Below the pieces are notes generated by a model. The model searched no databases. It was not told the DNA's origin and saw nothing but the letters and a program-made list of their open reading frames with translations. The translations under genes and the position numbers were made by a program. Positions 39,405 through 50,681 of a stretch of DNA of 64,000 nucleotides are shown piece after piece; the first letter of the stretch is position 1, and each line of letters opens with the position of its first letter. This DNA comes from Cavia porcellus (taxonomy: Eukaryota; Chordata; Mammalia; Rodentia; Caviidae): assembly GCF_034190915.1 (NCBI RefSeq), contig NW_026947507.1, forward strand, positions 31,486,001 through 31,550,000, written 5' to 3'.

Positions 39405-40560
39405 TTTTTTTAATTATTGAGAGGTATTCTCTGGTATGGATGTACGAGTTTGTTTAACCACTTAACTACTTTCTATTTTGAATCATTATCAATAAAGCTG
39501 CTGTGAACATTTGTGTACAGGGTTTCCAAATGAACATAAATGACTAGTATTTTTCAAGAATTGATTCCAAGAGTGCAACTACTGAGTGGCCTAATAACTG
39601 TACATTTAATTTTATAAGTGACTGACAGCTGTCTTTCAGATTGGCTGTACCACATTATATTTATATGATTTATACCAGCATTATATGAGTGATCCATTTT
39701 TTCTGCATCCTTGTAAGCATTTGTTGTCTTCATTATTTTTTATTTTTGCCATTTGATGCATTCATGGTGACCTCTTACTGTGATTTTAGTTCTCACTTCC
39801 TTACTGGCTAATGATGTTGAACTTCTTTAATCTTCTTATATGCCATCATATATTTTCTTTAGTGAAATGTCTGTTCTTCTCTTTTGGCTATTTTCCAATT
39901 AGATGGTTTGTTTTTATATTGTTGAATTTCATATATATATATATACTATCTATATATCTATATATTCAACTATATATAGTTGAATACATACATGTCTGAT
40001 AATAGTCCTTTGCAGATGTATGATCTGCAAATATTTTCTCCCAAACTATAACATGTCTTTTGATCTTCTTAAGAATAGTTTTGTAGAATATAAGTTTTTA
40101 ATTTTGATGAGATTCAAAATTTTGACTTTTATGAGTTGTGCTTTTCGGTATTGAATGTAAGCAATTTTGCCTAGAATTTGCAGACTTTGTTTAATGTTTT
40201 GTCTGTATCTATTTTATTTTGTTTTAAAGGGTAAGATTTTGGTCATTGTTTGATTTCATTCTTGCTTCATTTATGGAGGTATAATTGTTCCAGAACAACT
40301 TTTGAAAGATTATCTTTTTTTCCATTGTATTACTATGCATCTTTTTGGAAAATTAAATTAGGCATAGATGTGTGGGTGCATTATGAGTTCTTCATTCTAT
40401 TATATTTAATGAGATCTCTGTTCCTTCACCAAAGAACGGTATGTGATCACCAAGTTCATGCTATTTCAACTGCCTGTAGCTACATAAGTCTTGATGTAAG
40501 GTAGATTTATTCTTCCTACTTTATTTTTATTTTCCATAATTGAATTAGCTATTTTAGGCC
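39405..40560 (-). repeat. Ancient L1 3' region
   Basis: Reversed L1 3' DNA: TTGAATCATTATCAATAAAG, GCTGCTGTGAACATTTGTGT, a CTTTGCAGATGTATGATCTG region near 40010, and AGAATAGTTTTGTAGAATAT. It contains an AT-rich stretch (TA)n at about 39931-39980. Heavily mutated. Confidence 0.6.
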
Positions 40561-40668
40561 TGTACTTTTCCATTTAATTTTTAAATTAAGTTTGTCTATA
40601 TTATTTTAGATAATAATAGGATACATTGTAAGAGTTAGTCTATATCATCATAAAAATTTTGTTTAAAT

Positions 40669-40784
40669 GTAATGGCCAAGGGCTGGGGATTTAGCTCAGT
40701 GGCATAAGCACCTGCCTTACAAACAGGAGGTTGTGAGTTCGATCCCTGGTACCAATTAAAAAAAAAAAAAAAGTAATGGCCAAG
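40669..40784 (+). repeat. ID-like tRNA-derived SINE with target-site duplication
   Basis: The body starts at 40681 (GGCTGGGGATTTAGCTCAGT) with B box GTTCGATCCC and the end GGTACCAATT, then 15 or more A. It is flanked by GTAATGGCCAAG at 40669-40680 and 40773-40784, an exact 12-base duplication. Among the youngest repeats in the window. Confidence 0.94.
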
Positions 40785-42900
40785 TATAAAACTTCTTGTT
40801 TTTATTGTGGTCATTATTATATAGAAAACAATACTGCAACCAAGAATGTAGTGATCACCTTTATTAAAAGAAAATTTGTATTCCATTATATTTGGTCTAC
40901 CTTTATTAGAGAGCATTTGGGAACAAGTAAACTTTTTGGTAGTGTCTGGTATCCTGTGCTACTTGTGAATTTACAGATAAGACTAATCATGGCGTCTGGT
41001 TTGGGTCACATGTACATATGTCATGCTTAGAAAAGCACAGCAAAATTTGTTAGAAGACCGTAGTTATTCAAAGCTGTCATTTTTCTTTTCTGTTTAGACT
41101 GCAATAGCCTCATTAGAAGATGGAGGTCACCAAAGCCTTCCTTTGATCTGGGATAAAGAATGAGCTATCCAGCCTGCAGCCAAGATAAGATAGCTTTGGG
41201 TTTTCTGTTTTGTCCTTGTCACAATACCTTGTACTAGAACCTGAACAGCAATTCAGCAATCCATTTTTTCTTTTTAAAATCACATCCAAGTAAATCTCTT
41301 CTGTTCTCAAATCCTTTTTATCCTGCTAACAAATAAATGCTGGTCAGAGCACACAGAATAATTTGGAGATGTCTCAGCCCATAGCCACATTCCCCTGAAA
41401 GCTGTCATGTTTTGAGTATGTGACCCTCTGCTTCCCACTTCTAACTCCAACTGTGACCTTAAGTACAGTATGTGACCCAGAGTTGAATGTGTGACCTTAA
41501 CATTTTCCATTCTATCAGGAATTTGAACTCCAAATTAGGATACATTATCCAGCCCGTGGCCGTAGCAACCTCATAGCCAAGGCTGGCACTGAAAGGAAAT
41601 TATCCTTAGGCAACTCTCCCTGACTCCACTTGAATCAATTTTCTGAGATCAAAGATGATAAATACTGAACTTGTATTTTGCCAGTGAAAAATGCATTCAA
41701 ACATAGGCCAGACCAGAGAAATAGCTAATAAATACAAAATTTCCTCTAAAATCTAGAGGGAAAAAGAAAGTTTCTTCCAACATATGAGTTTGAAAAAGAA
41801 TAAATTGTATTGGGAAATATGTCCTAAGGGTATATTTCCAAATTGAGCAGTCTGAGTGGTCTCCTTGGAGCAAAATTTGCTGCATAGTATATTTTACTAG
41901 ATTGGTTTTATTCTTTTTCTTGCTATTTTCTTCAAAAGATATATCTCATTGTTGTACATTACTTAGGAAGTTCTGTTAAATAGAATAAAATGTGCCTTTG
42001 GTGTCACTGTATTTTGCTCTGCTGCAACCTACACATTATTTCTTATCAATTCTTTCATTTTTAAAGTAAATCTTCAATCAGAAATGAATTTTCCAAGAAC
42101 ATAATGTATTTGTATGCAGAAGAAATGGTATGAGATACTGTCTTACTGCATTTTAAAATGTGTGATTTCAAGAGTGCTTATATTAAGGAAACTGTAAGAC
42201 CTAAATAAAGCTTCAAAAAAAAAAAAAGAATTGTTAACTATTCAGAGGAAAGAATGCGTATGTTTAGAAAGTTAAGATCACGAATCGAGTCATTTGTACA
42301 GTCCAGAAGCATCAACAGCAAGGTGATACTGATCCAATGTGATCCTCTCATGGTTCTTACTTCTTTCCTTTAACACAAAATACATTGATAGGAAATTAGG
42401 GGGAGAGGCGAAGAGGAGGAAAGGTTCAGATTACTATTATTCTGATCTTTTTTAAATATGAAACTTCTGATTTGACAACTTTCATATTTTAATCCTCTCA
42501 TTTTTTGAAATTTCCTTTCCTCCCACAGACTCTGCAGTTTCCCGCCCACAGCCTCCCCTGCAGGGGTTGAGCTGACTCAGGCTGGGAATGCGTCACAAAG
42601 AAGCCAAGGAATAGATTACATTTTCATCAGTTTCTTGCTTATTAAGGTTTATTAGTTGCATTCCAGTAAGGGGTTGTTTTGGCTTCCAGCTCTTGTGAAT
42701 TTTCCCTTTTCATCCTTCATACATCTGGTTTAGGGAGATTGGAATTTATTAGTATTGAAAAACTCAGGACTAGTACCTGCTTAGTTACGGTGATAGCAAA
42801 CAGTTAAGCTTCTCCTCAACTGAAGGCAGTTTTAAAAAGAAAAAAATATGCTATTTTTTCTTTAATGTTCAAAAAGGTTTGTGTTTACCTAAAAGAAAAT
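40785..42900. other. Intergenic; possible A-tailed retrocopy end
   Basis: Around 42204-42227 an AATAAA is followed 5 bases later by 13 A residues, resembling the 3' end of a retroposed transcript, but no parent gene or 5' limit is recognised. 41100-41640 is unassigned moderately complex sequence. Confidence 0.35.
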
Positions 42901-42964
42901 GTGGATATTTATTTCAAGCTCTCCTCTTTTTTTTAGTTTTTAACATTTATTATTTATAAAAAAG

Positions 42965-43905
42965 CATCAAATTTTTAACATCAACTGTTTTTGTTGTACA
43001 CAGTCTAAAAAAGAACATCAGAAATTAATTCCTATATGAGCTACAGTGAAAATGCCAGTAGCACTCTGCAAAACAACTAATCTTTACTTCAGTTATCAGA
43101 CCCAAGGCAGTCTGTACAAACGACAAGAGCACATTTCACATATACACATCACTTACACTGACGGTGCACGTCTTTTTCTCTGTTGGCCTTTTTGTCAGAC
43201 ATACTTAACTTCTCAGTGGTTTTGCTGTTTTGTTTGAAGGTTCTTGCTATATTATACACTGTGTAGTTAACAGGAACATAAAATATCAATAAGATAAAGT
43301 ATAAATTCTTAATATGTATTGTGTTTAGAATAGACATCAACATTTTCATATCAGCTTTGTACTTCCTTACAAAACCTAAAGGAGAACATCATAAATAAAT
43401 TCCTACATGAACTACAAGGAAATACTAATAGAACTACAATGAAAGTACCAGTAGAACTGTACCACAATAATAAGCTTTGCTTCAACTGTTGTACACAAGG
43501 TTGTTTTCACACAGAACAACTGTGTGTTCCATGCACACATCTCGCTTACAGTATGTATGCTTAACTTTCCTTTCCTATGTGGTACTCTTGTTAGCGCTTT
43601 TCCTGTTTTGTCAGATGCTTCTACTATATTCCACAACATTCACTGAGCAGCGAAATAAAATGTAAATAAAGTAAAATATGTAATGAGTGCTTAGAATAAC
43701 CCCAACATTTTCACATCAGCTATTGGTTTACAAAACTTCAAAGATAAGGTCAAAAATAAAAATGTAGGTGAACTACAGTCTAAACACAAATAAAAGCCTA
43801 CCACAGAAATAAGCTTTGCTTCAACTGCCACACCCAAGGCAGTCTTCACACATGACAGCTACATACTCCACACACTACACTGAGAATATGTATGTCTTGT
43901 TTTCC
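42965..43905. repeat. Tandem array, period about 365 bp, about 2.6 units
   Basis: Aligned landmarks recur: GAGCTACAG at 43038, GAACTACAAG at 43409, GAACTACAG at 43770 (steps of 371 and 361). Each is followed by a TTCAACTG/CTTCAGTTATC block, a CACAAGG or CAAGGCAGTCT block, an ACACAT block and a late CATCAACATTTTCATATCAG-like block. Units differ by perhaps 25-30 per cent, so the array is old. An L1 ORF2 fragment follows directly at about 43905. Confidence 0.7.
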
Positions 43906-44930
43906 ACACACTAAAATCAAGATCAAAGATCTAAATATTAAAACAGGAAGACTGAATCTACAGGAAGACAAGGTGGGTGGAAGTCTTAAAGACATAGGGA
44001 TAGGCAAAGAGTTCTTGAACAAAACACAAACTGCACAGAAGTTCTCAGAATCAACAACTGAGATCTCTTATGTAAAAGTTTCTGTACTTTAAGAGAAATT
44101 ACCAACAGAGTGGAAAACAATTTAAGGCAGCTATCTTTCCGACAAAGGACTCATATCTGGAACATATAAAGAACTAAAAACCATCAGGCCACCCAAATTC
44201 AAAGACCCAATCCAAAAATGGGCATCTGAAATGAGCATGCATTTCTCAGTTGAAAAAATACAAATGGCGAATAAATACGTGAAGACATGCTCAAAATCAG
44301 GAAATGCAAGTTAAAACAACACTGAGATTTCATCTCACTCCAGAAAGAATGATTGCCATCAAGAAATCAACTGATGCCAAATGTTGGTAGAGCTGTGGGT
44401 AAAAACAGTATGGAGATTCCTCAGAAAACTGGGATTGGACCAGCTATTACCCTTGTGGGTATTTTCCCAGAAAAACTGAAAATATCATGCCACAGTGATA
44501 TATGTGCACTCATGTTTATAGCACAAATAAATTCAAGTTCTCCTTGAATACAATTTCTACTTAGGTCATATACTAATGTGGAGTTTACTTGCTACACACG
44601 TAAAAGGACAATTGAGGCCATTCTTCTAGCTATCCTAGGAAACCTAGTCAAAAGAAGGAAAGGAAAGGCAAGAGAAAAAAAAAATAATAATCTTTATATG
44701 TATAGATATACACACAAAATAGCTAAGATAATTGCTCTGCTAATTTAGTTCATTGAAAAGAATGCTTCGTGATTATATTGTTTGATCAATTTTGCATGCC
44801 TATATCTTGTAATCTGAGTAACTACTTTGAAAATAACAATATATACTATACTAACAATTGTTAATTTTCTGTTACCCTGTTTTGAAATTTTGTATCGTTA
44901 TTTCCTGTTTAAAATTTTAAAAAAGAATAA
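43906..44930 (+). repeat. L1 ORF2 3' fragment and 3'UTR
   Basis: AAAATCAAGATCAAAGATCT, then GTGGGTGGAAGTCTTAAAGA and AAAATGGGCATCTGAAATGA, follow the order of the ORF2 C-terminal end seen at 28950-29750. A deletion removes part near 44400. An A-rich end lies near 44915-44930. Many stops. Confidence 0.7.
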
Positions 44931-44944
44931 TCAAAACTATTATT

Positions 44945-45150
44945 TATTTAAGATAACACTTACTAAGCACAATCTGTATGCCAAACTCTTTTAAATGCTT
45001 AGATAGTAAGATCTCATTTAATTCTTAGAAAAAGTCCTGCATAGTTGATTATTCCCAAATTGTTATTTATCTTCACTTTACAGATGAGATCAGGAGGCAC
45101 AGAGAGCTTAAGCAAATTGTGGAAGATCACAAAGTCACAGCAAAGGAATA
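44945..45150 (-). repeat. MIR SINE
   Basis: Reversed MIR: ACACTTACTAAGCACAATCT, then CTTCACTTTACAGATGAGAT, GAGAGCTTAAGCAAATTGTG and GATCACAAAGTCACAGCAAA. Well preserved for its age. Confidence 0.8.
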
Positions 45151-46430
45151 AAATATCCAGTTAATTCCTGAAAACATACTCTTAACTTCAATCCCACACC
45201 ATCTTTCAGAAACATAGGTAAAATGCCTGGAAAACATCTCTTAAGGAAATGCCATGCGCAAATATGTCTGTTGGAGGATTTGCTCTGCATTGTTTTCCCA
45301 TTCTTGACTTCTAAAACTGACTTTTTCATTCTGATATCTTTTACATGGCTTCTACTCGTAAAACAAAATGCAGTATTTCTTCTTCCACAAAACAAGGGAA
45401 GGGAGATTTTACATTCTGATAACAGTTGTCTATATGCTGTAAGGTGTTGTGCATGAAATGCAACACTATCATTTCTAACTCTCTCCTTCCTAGGCTTTAT
45501 ACCTCCATTTCTCAACATCCATTATCCTTCTAAGGTTGCGTCCGAAAATATCTACACACATCCTTCTCTTCTATTGTAATCCCAAATATCGTGTTCAGTC
45601 ATCTAAGTATTGTAACCCTCCTTTTAGTTTTTCTCACAATCCAAAAAGTCAGATTTATAATCCATTGAGACGTTATTGGAATCCCAATCTACCACCTCCA
45701 ATGCAACTCACAGCGAGAGTAAAGACACCAAGACATATTCCAAGTTAAGGGCAGCCAAGGGGTCCTAAATCCAATCCCCATGAGGATGTGTCCACAAAAG
45801 ACTTGATCCTAGGCCACTCCCAGAATTTATTATCTTGTGAAGAAGGGGGTGGCTCAGGGATCAGTGACAGTAAGAGTGGTGGGAATTACATGAGTAACTT
45901 GAACTGGCTGGCCAGGTGAGAGAAAGGCATCTCTGTAAATTGCAGAGATAAAGATATGCAGAAGGATCAACTTACACAACCTAATTAAGGTAACAACTGA
46001 ATTATTTTGCAAGCTGTCTGCTTTGTTTTTTGATATGTAAACTCTTGTTCACTGGGGGGGTCATAGCCTCTTTATTTGAGGCTTTATCCAGTTGACATTT
46101 TCATAGCTATTGGCTGTAAGATTTTGCTGTATTTATATCCTGTACGTATTCTATATTGAGAACACTATGCAAGGAAACAGAACTGTCTGTTGGCTTTAGA
46201 GATTATGTACCAACACCTCGGCTAGCCTTATTTGCAATGCTTAGAACCAATTGAAGAAAGAAGGAAATATCCTCGCCAGCTCTCTACATATCAGTATAAG
46301 GAAATAAGTTGCCAAATAATCAAAGTCACAGTAATTGTTTGGGATTCAAAGGGAGTCACTGGGGTTGTCTCCCACACACTTCAACCACACCAAGCCACAA
46401 TCTCTCCGTGAGGCATATTTATATATATTT
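45151..46430. other. Intergenic, no gene seen
   Basis: Opposed open frames at 45135-45518 and 45223-45456 have no recognisable product. 45720-45900 may be an old LTR fragment, not named. Nothing firm. Confidence 0.35.
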
Positions 46431-46539
46431 TTAAATTTTATTTTAAAGAGATTAAGACAAAATAGTACATTACAAAGCACATCAGATCAGACAATGCAAG
46501 CAACACAGCATTTCACCACAAGTCAACCCATAATCAACA

Positions 46540-46990
46540 GTAACTACCATGACTCTTTCTTTGAAATAGTTAAGCAGAGCTTCCTTCACACACGATAGTA
46601 TCAAACATAACAAAACAGTATAAAACCATTCAAGAAAATAAAAGCATTATGGGGCTTTCAGAACTAAATACCAGAGAATGAACAATGGCTACTATATTAT
46701 CTCATTTTTCATAGAAAATTTGTTTATACTATCACACGTAATAATATCCAATAAGATATAACAGGATAGAACCAAAGGAAACAGAAAAACAAAAGCATAG
46801 TAGGACTTCAGAGTAAGATGATACTAAATCAGCACTGGCTAATCCAATGTCATGTTTTCTTCAAAATAGCTGTTTATACTTTCACAGATAATAATCAAAC
46901 AAACTAGGATAAAACCATTCCAACTAATGAATGCAGACAGTATAAGGCATCAGAGCAATGTAATGGGGAATCATGATTGCTGTAAAGTCT
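46540..46990. repeat. Tandem array, period about 147 bp, three units
   Basis: Landmarks recur: CACACG at 46589 and 46733; TGTTTATACT at 46721 and 46871; the AACCATT/AACCAAA block at about 46623, 46771 and 46913. The array abuts the reversed L1 3' end at about 47000, so it probably forms part of that L1's 3'UTR. Confidence 0.65.
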
Positions 46991-47330
46991 TATGTACTCT
47001 TAGCATTTCTTACACTAGGGAGACTATACTCACATGTATTTATACATGTGAGTTTGATTTATTTGACTTATGAGTATGGTCTCAAGTTACTTACAAATAT
47101 ATCAATGTGATCATTCTTTATAGCTGAGTAGTACTCCATTGTATAAAAATATCACAACTTTTTTAATCCATTCCTCAGTTGATGAACCCTTAGGTTGTTT
47201 CCAAAATCTGGCTATTACAAATTGTGCCGCTATAAACATGGGTGCACATGTATCACTGCAGTATGATGTTTTCAGTTCTTCTGGGAATATGTGAGGCAAA
47301 TTTATATTACATTTCTGTCACTTTGTTCAT
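46991..47330 (-). repeat. L1 3' end fragment
   Basis: The reversed ORF2 C-terminus is readable at 47111-47299 on the minus strand (FPEELKTSYCSDTCAPMFIA) with EEWIKK just downstream, followed toward lower coordinates by 3'UTR (ACATGTATTTATACATGTGA). Confidence 0.8.
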
Positions 47331-48369
47331 AATCTCATGGATTCCAAACCCTACTTTGTGTCTCCTGACTTCTACATTTCCCTTGAGATAGACCAATTAC
47401 CTCTTAATTTTGGAAACATTTTCTCTTTGAAACCCAATATCTCTAAAGTAAATAGTATTTTTATGCCATTATTTTACTGCTGTTTTGTTTATCTGCTTAT
47501 GTATGATACAATTTAATAATACTGTCTGTAATTGTTTTTAAATAATGTATCTTTTTTACTTGGTAATAAGATATGTGTCACTTATCTCTGTTTGCCTGCC
47601 ACACTATAAGTACTCAATATATCTGTTGAATTGAACTGATGCATTAATATATGCCTTAAAATTGTACAATCAATGGTGATATTTGGTTTTCCTAAACAGT
47701 AAAACCAAAATGATAGAAAATTGAATATAAGACACAACTCCACATATTGTTTTTTGCACATTAAATATAATTGTCCCCATATTCTTTTATGATATAATTA
47801 TGAAACAAACCATGTTCAAAATTTATGATTATGCCACTTCAAAACTTTCAATCATCAATACTCATTTATTTGTCATACGTGGCATCTTCTCTCATGCACA
47901 CATTTATTTCAGACAGACAAACAGACAGATGCAATTTAGTTACCTAGAACAAAGCAGACATTTCCCAAGTGTGCTAGATAAGACTAGCACTCTGCAGAGC
48001 CTGTGGATATTGCTGTGTTTGTCCTTTCCTGTCACAGCTTGTCATGGCTGAGCTCTTGCCTCTGTTGACCTTTCAGTGCCATGTGGTCTTCATTTTGAAC
48101 AAGGTGATACCCATGCCAAGGATACTAATGCCCAACTCCCTCCCCTCCTAAGAGACCTCAATGAAAACCAACTTGGATTTCCCAAAAGGCAAGATAAACA
48201 GAGGCTAAGAACATTAACAAAAGTAACAGCAACAGCAAAAATAAAAAAAATGTAAATAACTTGTTGCTCAAAAATTCATTGACATAATTTAAAGGTAAAA
48301 TTAGAATTTCTACTTAAATGTTCTTACATTTAACCAGTTAAAATTATTATTTTTAAATTTCCACATGGT
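47331..48369. other. Intergenic, no gene seen
   Basis: AT-rich. Ends at the integration site of the provirus. Nothing recognisable. Confidence 0.45.
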
Positions 48370-48375
48370 GGAATA
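48370..48375. repeat. Proviral target-site duplication, left copy
   Basis: GGAATA directly before the 5' LTR, identical to 53633-53638. A six-base duplication is typical of betaretrovirus-like (class II) integrases. Confidence 0.93.
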
Positions 48376-48805
48376 TGTTGGGAGCCGCAGCCCCGAGCCC
48401 GGTCGCCTCACTTGGCGGACGTGAGGCCTGTAGTAAAGAGTGAGGCCTGAGGTAGATTACCCCTCCCATCGAACACGTTAGTTTCCTGCTTACCGCGTAA
48501 ACAACCCGCTCAACAATATAGTCTGCCTGGCAACTGATGATGTTAGCCAATCAGCTTGCCTTGCTTACTTTAACATGATTGGACACTGTACCCGTATATA
48601 TACCGGTGCCACCCCTGGGCGGAAGAAGAAGCCAGATAGAAGCCCGGAAGTAGAAGCCCAAAAGGAGCCGCGGGGAGCGGACCAAAGGAGGCTTCAGCTG
48701 GGAGAACCCAGGGCAGGCTGTACGGAGAAGGAAAATAAAAAGAAAAGGTTGTCCACTCCCAGACTTTGTCGTGTGTCCTTCCGCCGGCCAGAAGCGACCG
48801 CGACA
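48376..48805 (+). repeat. 5' LTR
   Basis: Starts TGTTGGGAGCC and ends GACCGCGACA (TG...CA ends). Contains CCAAT at 48547-48551, inverted CCAAT (ATTGG) at 48578-48582, a TATATATA box at 48595-48602 and AATAAA at 48734-48739. U3 is therefore about 250 bp and R/U5 about 180 bp. By eye it is identical to the 3' LTR. Confidence 0.96.
48595..48602 (+). promoter_or_regulatory. LTR TATA box
   Basis: TATATATA about 47 bases downstream of a CCAAT box; the transcript start is expected near 48625-48632. Confidence 0.75.
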
Positions 48806-48807
48806 TT

Positions 48808-48825
48808 TGGTGGCCCGCCCGGGGA
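48808..48825 (+). promoter_or_regulatory. Primer-binding site (tRNA not identified)
   Basis: TGGTGGCCCGCCCGGGGA lies two bases after the LTR and starts with the TGG that pairs with tRNA CCA. It does not match the lysine PBS common in betaretroviruses, nor the phenylalanine PBS. Its last seven bases resemble tRNA-Ala, but the middle does not. Confidence 0.7.
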
Positions 48826-49001
48826 CTGATCACCCCCGAGACGTAGTGGACAACGCTCCAGTACAGAGCTGCGAGACAGGTGAGTTGGGGATAAGCCTGG
48901 GCTCTGGGTGGCGCGCACCTACAGGGCTTTTAGACTCCCCTCAGGCTCACGCGTAAGTGGCAGATTCCTTGGGCCTCACGCGGTGAGTAACATATTAAAA
49001 A
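48826..49001 (+). other. Proviral leader with splice donor
   Basis: Untranslated leader between the PBS and gag. A strong donor CAG|GTGAGT has GT at 48880-48881, in the position used by retroviruses for subgenomic mRNA. Packaging signals are presumably here but cannot be read by eye. Confidence 0.65.
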
Positions 49002-50681
49002 ATGGGAAACATGCTAGGTAGCGGCACTAAGAGCGAGGGTGGTTGTGGAGAAAGCTCTCAAGAGCTTACAAAAGTACGCAGGGTATCTGAGCAGGCCCAG
49101 TCAGGGAGCTCCCGAGAGGTGTCCGTCAAGGGGAACAAGGATGCTAAGGAGAAGGACGGGGCTCTAGCCTCGGAGTCGTCTGACTCCGAGGACGAGGGAA
49201 AGTTGAATGGCAGGGAGGCCAAAGAGACCAGCTGTCAGGAGCCTAAGTCGCTCAATAAGGAGTCGCAGGGTTCTTTTCCAGCGTTGCCCCGCGAATTGCG
49301 CTCTGCTCAACCTGGTCTTCGGAGGAGTAGAGAGCTCCTGAGTGCGCCCCGGCGCGAGAGGGAGGCAAAGCCTTCCGCCCCACCCTGGGGGCCGTTCCCG
49401 GAGGCGATTCCTCGCCACGAGGCGGCCGCCTGGGAGCCCCCCCCCCTTTCGCCAGAACAGGAAGTGATGCACGGGCCCCCATTTTCCGCCCAATCACGGC
49501 CGCCGTCTTATGCTCCGCCGCCGGCGGGTCGGTATTTTCACAGGCGGCTTTGGCAGGGGGGACGCTTGTCTCATGAGGTACATCCACCTGGGATAGATAG
49601 TGACCCCTACGAGATATTTCCTGTACAAGTAGCTATGGGTCAGGGACGCAATGTATGGGAGCCTTTTGAGATAAAGCAGATTAGAGAACTTAAAAATGCA
49701 GTTACAACTTTTGGGCCGACTGCGCCTTACACCATTGCCATGCTGGAGAATCTGTCTTCTGGGCCCCTCACCCCCGCGGACTGGATTCAGCTAGCAAAGG
49801 CGTGTCTGCCCTCGGGTAGTTACCTGGATTGGCGAGCCTGGTATGCAGAGTTCTCTGCAGAGCAGGCTGAGAAAAACGCCAATCGAGGAAACCGGGGGTG
49901 GAACAAGGAAATGCTTATGGGAGAAGGTCGGCACGCTGATGACCAGACCCAGTTCCCCGGCGCTGTCTATGAGCAAATCAATGCCATAGGACTCCGCGCC
50001 TGGAAGCAAGTAAGTGGTGCCGGAACAGCCTCCTTGTGTCTTTCAAAAATAATTCAGGGTACCACAGAGCCATTTGTTGACTTTGTGGCCCGAATGCAAG
50101 ATGCTGCCGATAAGATATTTTCTGATCCGGGAGTGGCTCGACCGCTGGTAAGGCAGCTGATTTTCGAACAGTGTACAAAGGAGTGCAAGGCAGCGATAGC
50201 TCCTCATAAGAACAAGGACCTCAATGCCTGGATTAGGATATGCAGAGAGATAGGGGGGCCGCTCTCCAACTCGGGAGTGGCTGCTCTCCTGGCCGCGGCT
50301 ATACAGCAGAGGGGACCTCGCGGGTTAGAAGGGGAATGTAAGGCTAAAGGGTGTTTTGCCTGCGGGGAGCCAGGACACATTAAACGTCACTGCCCAAACA
50401 ATGCAGATGCTAGGCCTCGTCCTAGGAATGAAGAACCATATGTTTGTGGGCGATGCAAGAAGGGATCACACAAAGCTGAGGAGTGTAGGTCGGTCTTTGA
50501 TGCTCAGGGCAACCGTATTTGTGGACAAGATGCTAGAGAGCCAAAAAACGGCCAGAGGGGGCCCCCTTCACAGGCGGGCCCCCGCCCCAGAGACAGGACA
50601 GCTCAGGGTGGCAGCCTTCAACAAGGGCCACCCCTGGGTCAGCAGGTGTGGACCTCAGTGTCGCCTCAGGACTTATATTAG
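49002..50681 (+). CDS. gag: Endogenous retroviral Gag polyprotein (559 aa, intact)
   Basis: Structural polyprotein that would form the viral core. The ATG gives Met-Gly-Asn, so Gly2 could be myristoylated. Residues 1-200 are low-complexity, Ser/acidic then Pro-rich, and I see no ordinary betaretroviral matrix fold; a PPSY late-domain motif is at residues 167-170. The capsid appears to begin near residue 207. The major homology region starts at residue 352 (QGTTEPFVDF). Two CCHC zinc knuckles of the nucleocapsid lie at residues 451-464 and 482-495. No stop or frameshift interrupts it. The A_AAA_AAC slip site near its end shifts ribosomes into pro. The start is chosen as the first ATG after the splice donor with a myristoylation glycine. 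The intact frame reflects recent insertion; no evidence of domestication is visible. Confidence 0.93.
   Translation: MGNMLGSGTKSEGGCGESSQELTKVRRVSEQAQSGSSREVSVKGNKDAKEKDGALASESSDSEDEGKLNGREAKETSCQEPKSLNKESQGSFPALPRELRSAQPGLRRSRELLSAPRREREAKPSAPPWGPFPEAIPRHEAAAWEPPPLSPEQEVMHGPPFSAQSRPPSYAPPPAGRYFHRRLWQGGRLSHEVHPPGIDSDPYEIFPVQVAMGQGRNVWEPFEIKQIRELKNAVTTFGPTAPYTIAMLENLSSGPLTPADWIQLAKACLPSGSYLDWRAWYAEFSAEQAEKNANRGNRGWNKEMLMGEGRHADDQTQFPGAVYEQINAIGLRAWKQVSGAGTASLCLSKIIQGTTEPFVDFVARMQDAADKIFSDPGVARPLVRQLIFEQCTKECKAAIAPHKNKDLNAWIRICREIGGPLSNSGVAALLAAAIQQRGPRGLEGECKAKGCFACGEPGHIKRHCPNNADARPRPRNEEPYVCGRCKKGSHKAEECRSVFDAQGNRICGQDAREPKNGQRGPPSQAGPRPRDRTAQGGSLQQGPPLGQQVWTSVSPQDLY
50543..50549 (+). promoter_or_regulatory. 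Gag-pro -1 frameshift heptamer A_AAA_AAC
   Basis: AAAAAAC, with AAA and AAC in the gag frame (codons at 50544 and 50547). It lies inside the gag/pro overlap, and the -1 frame stays open from 50549 to 51448. GC-rich downstream sequence (GAGGGGGCCCCC from 50554) can fold into a stimulatory stem. Confidence 0.88.

Noticed and set aside
46540..46990. A CRISPR-like array
   Set aside because: Units are diverged tandem repeats without short identical repeats and unique spacers, in a mammalian genome.
48575..48829. Open frames across each LTR as possible LTR-encoded proteins
   Set aside because: Basic low-complexity frame in both LTRs with no known counterpart; it spans the TATA and poly(A) region, so is likely chance.
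49164..49587. Minus-strand open frames inside gag
   Set aside because: Shadows of the GC-rich gag frame, with no independent motif.
49002..50681. A domesticated host gag gene
   Set aside because: The intact frame is fully explained by recent insertion, given identical LTRs; no host promoter, intron or orthology evidence.
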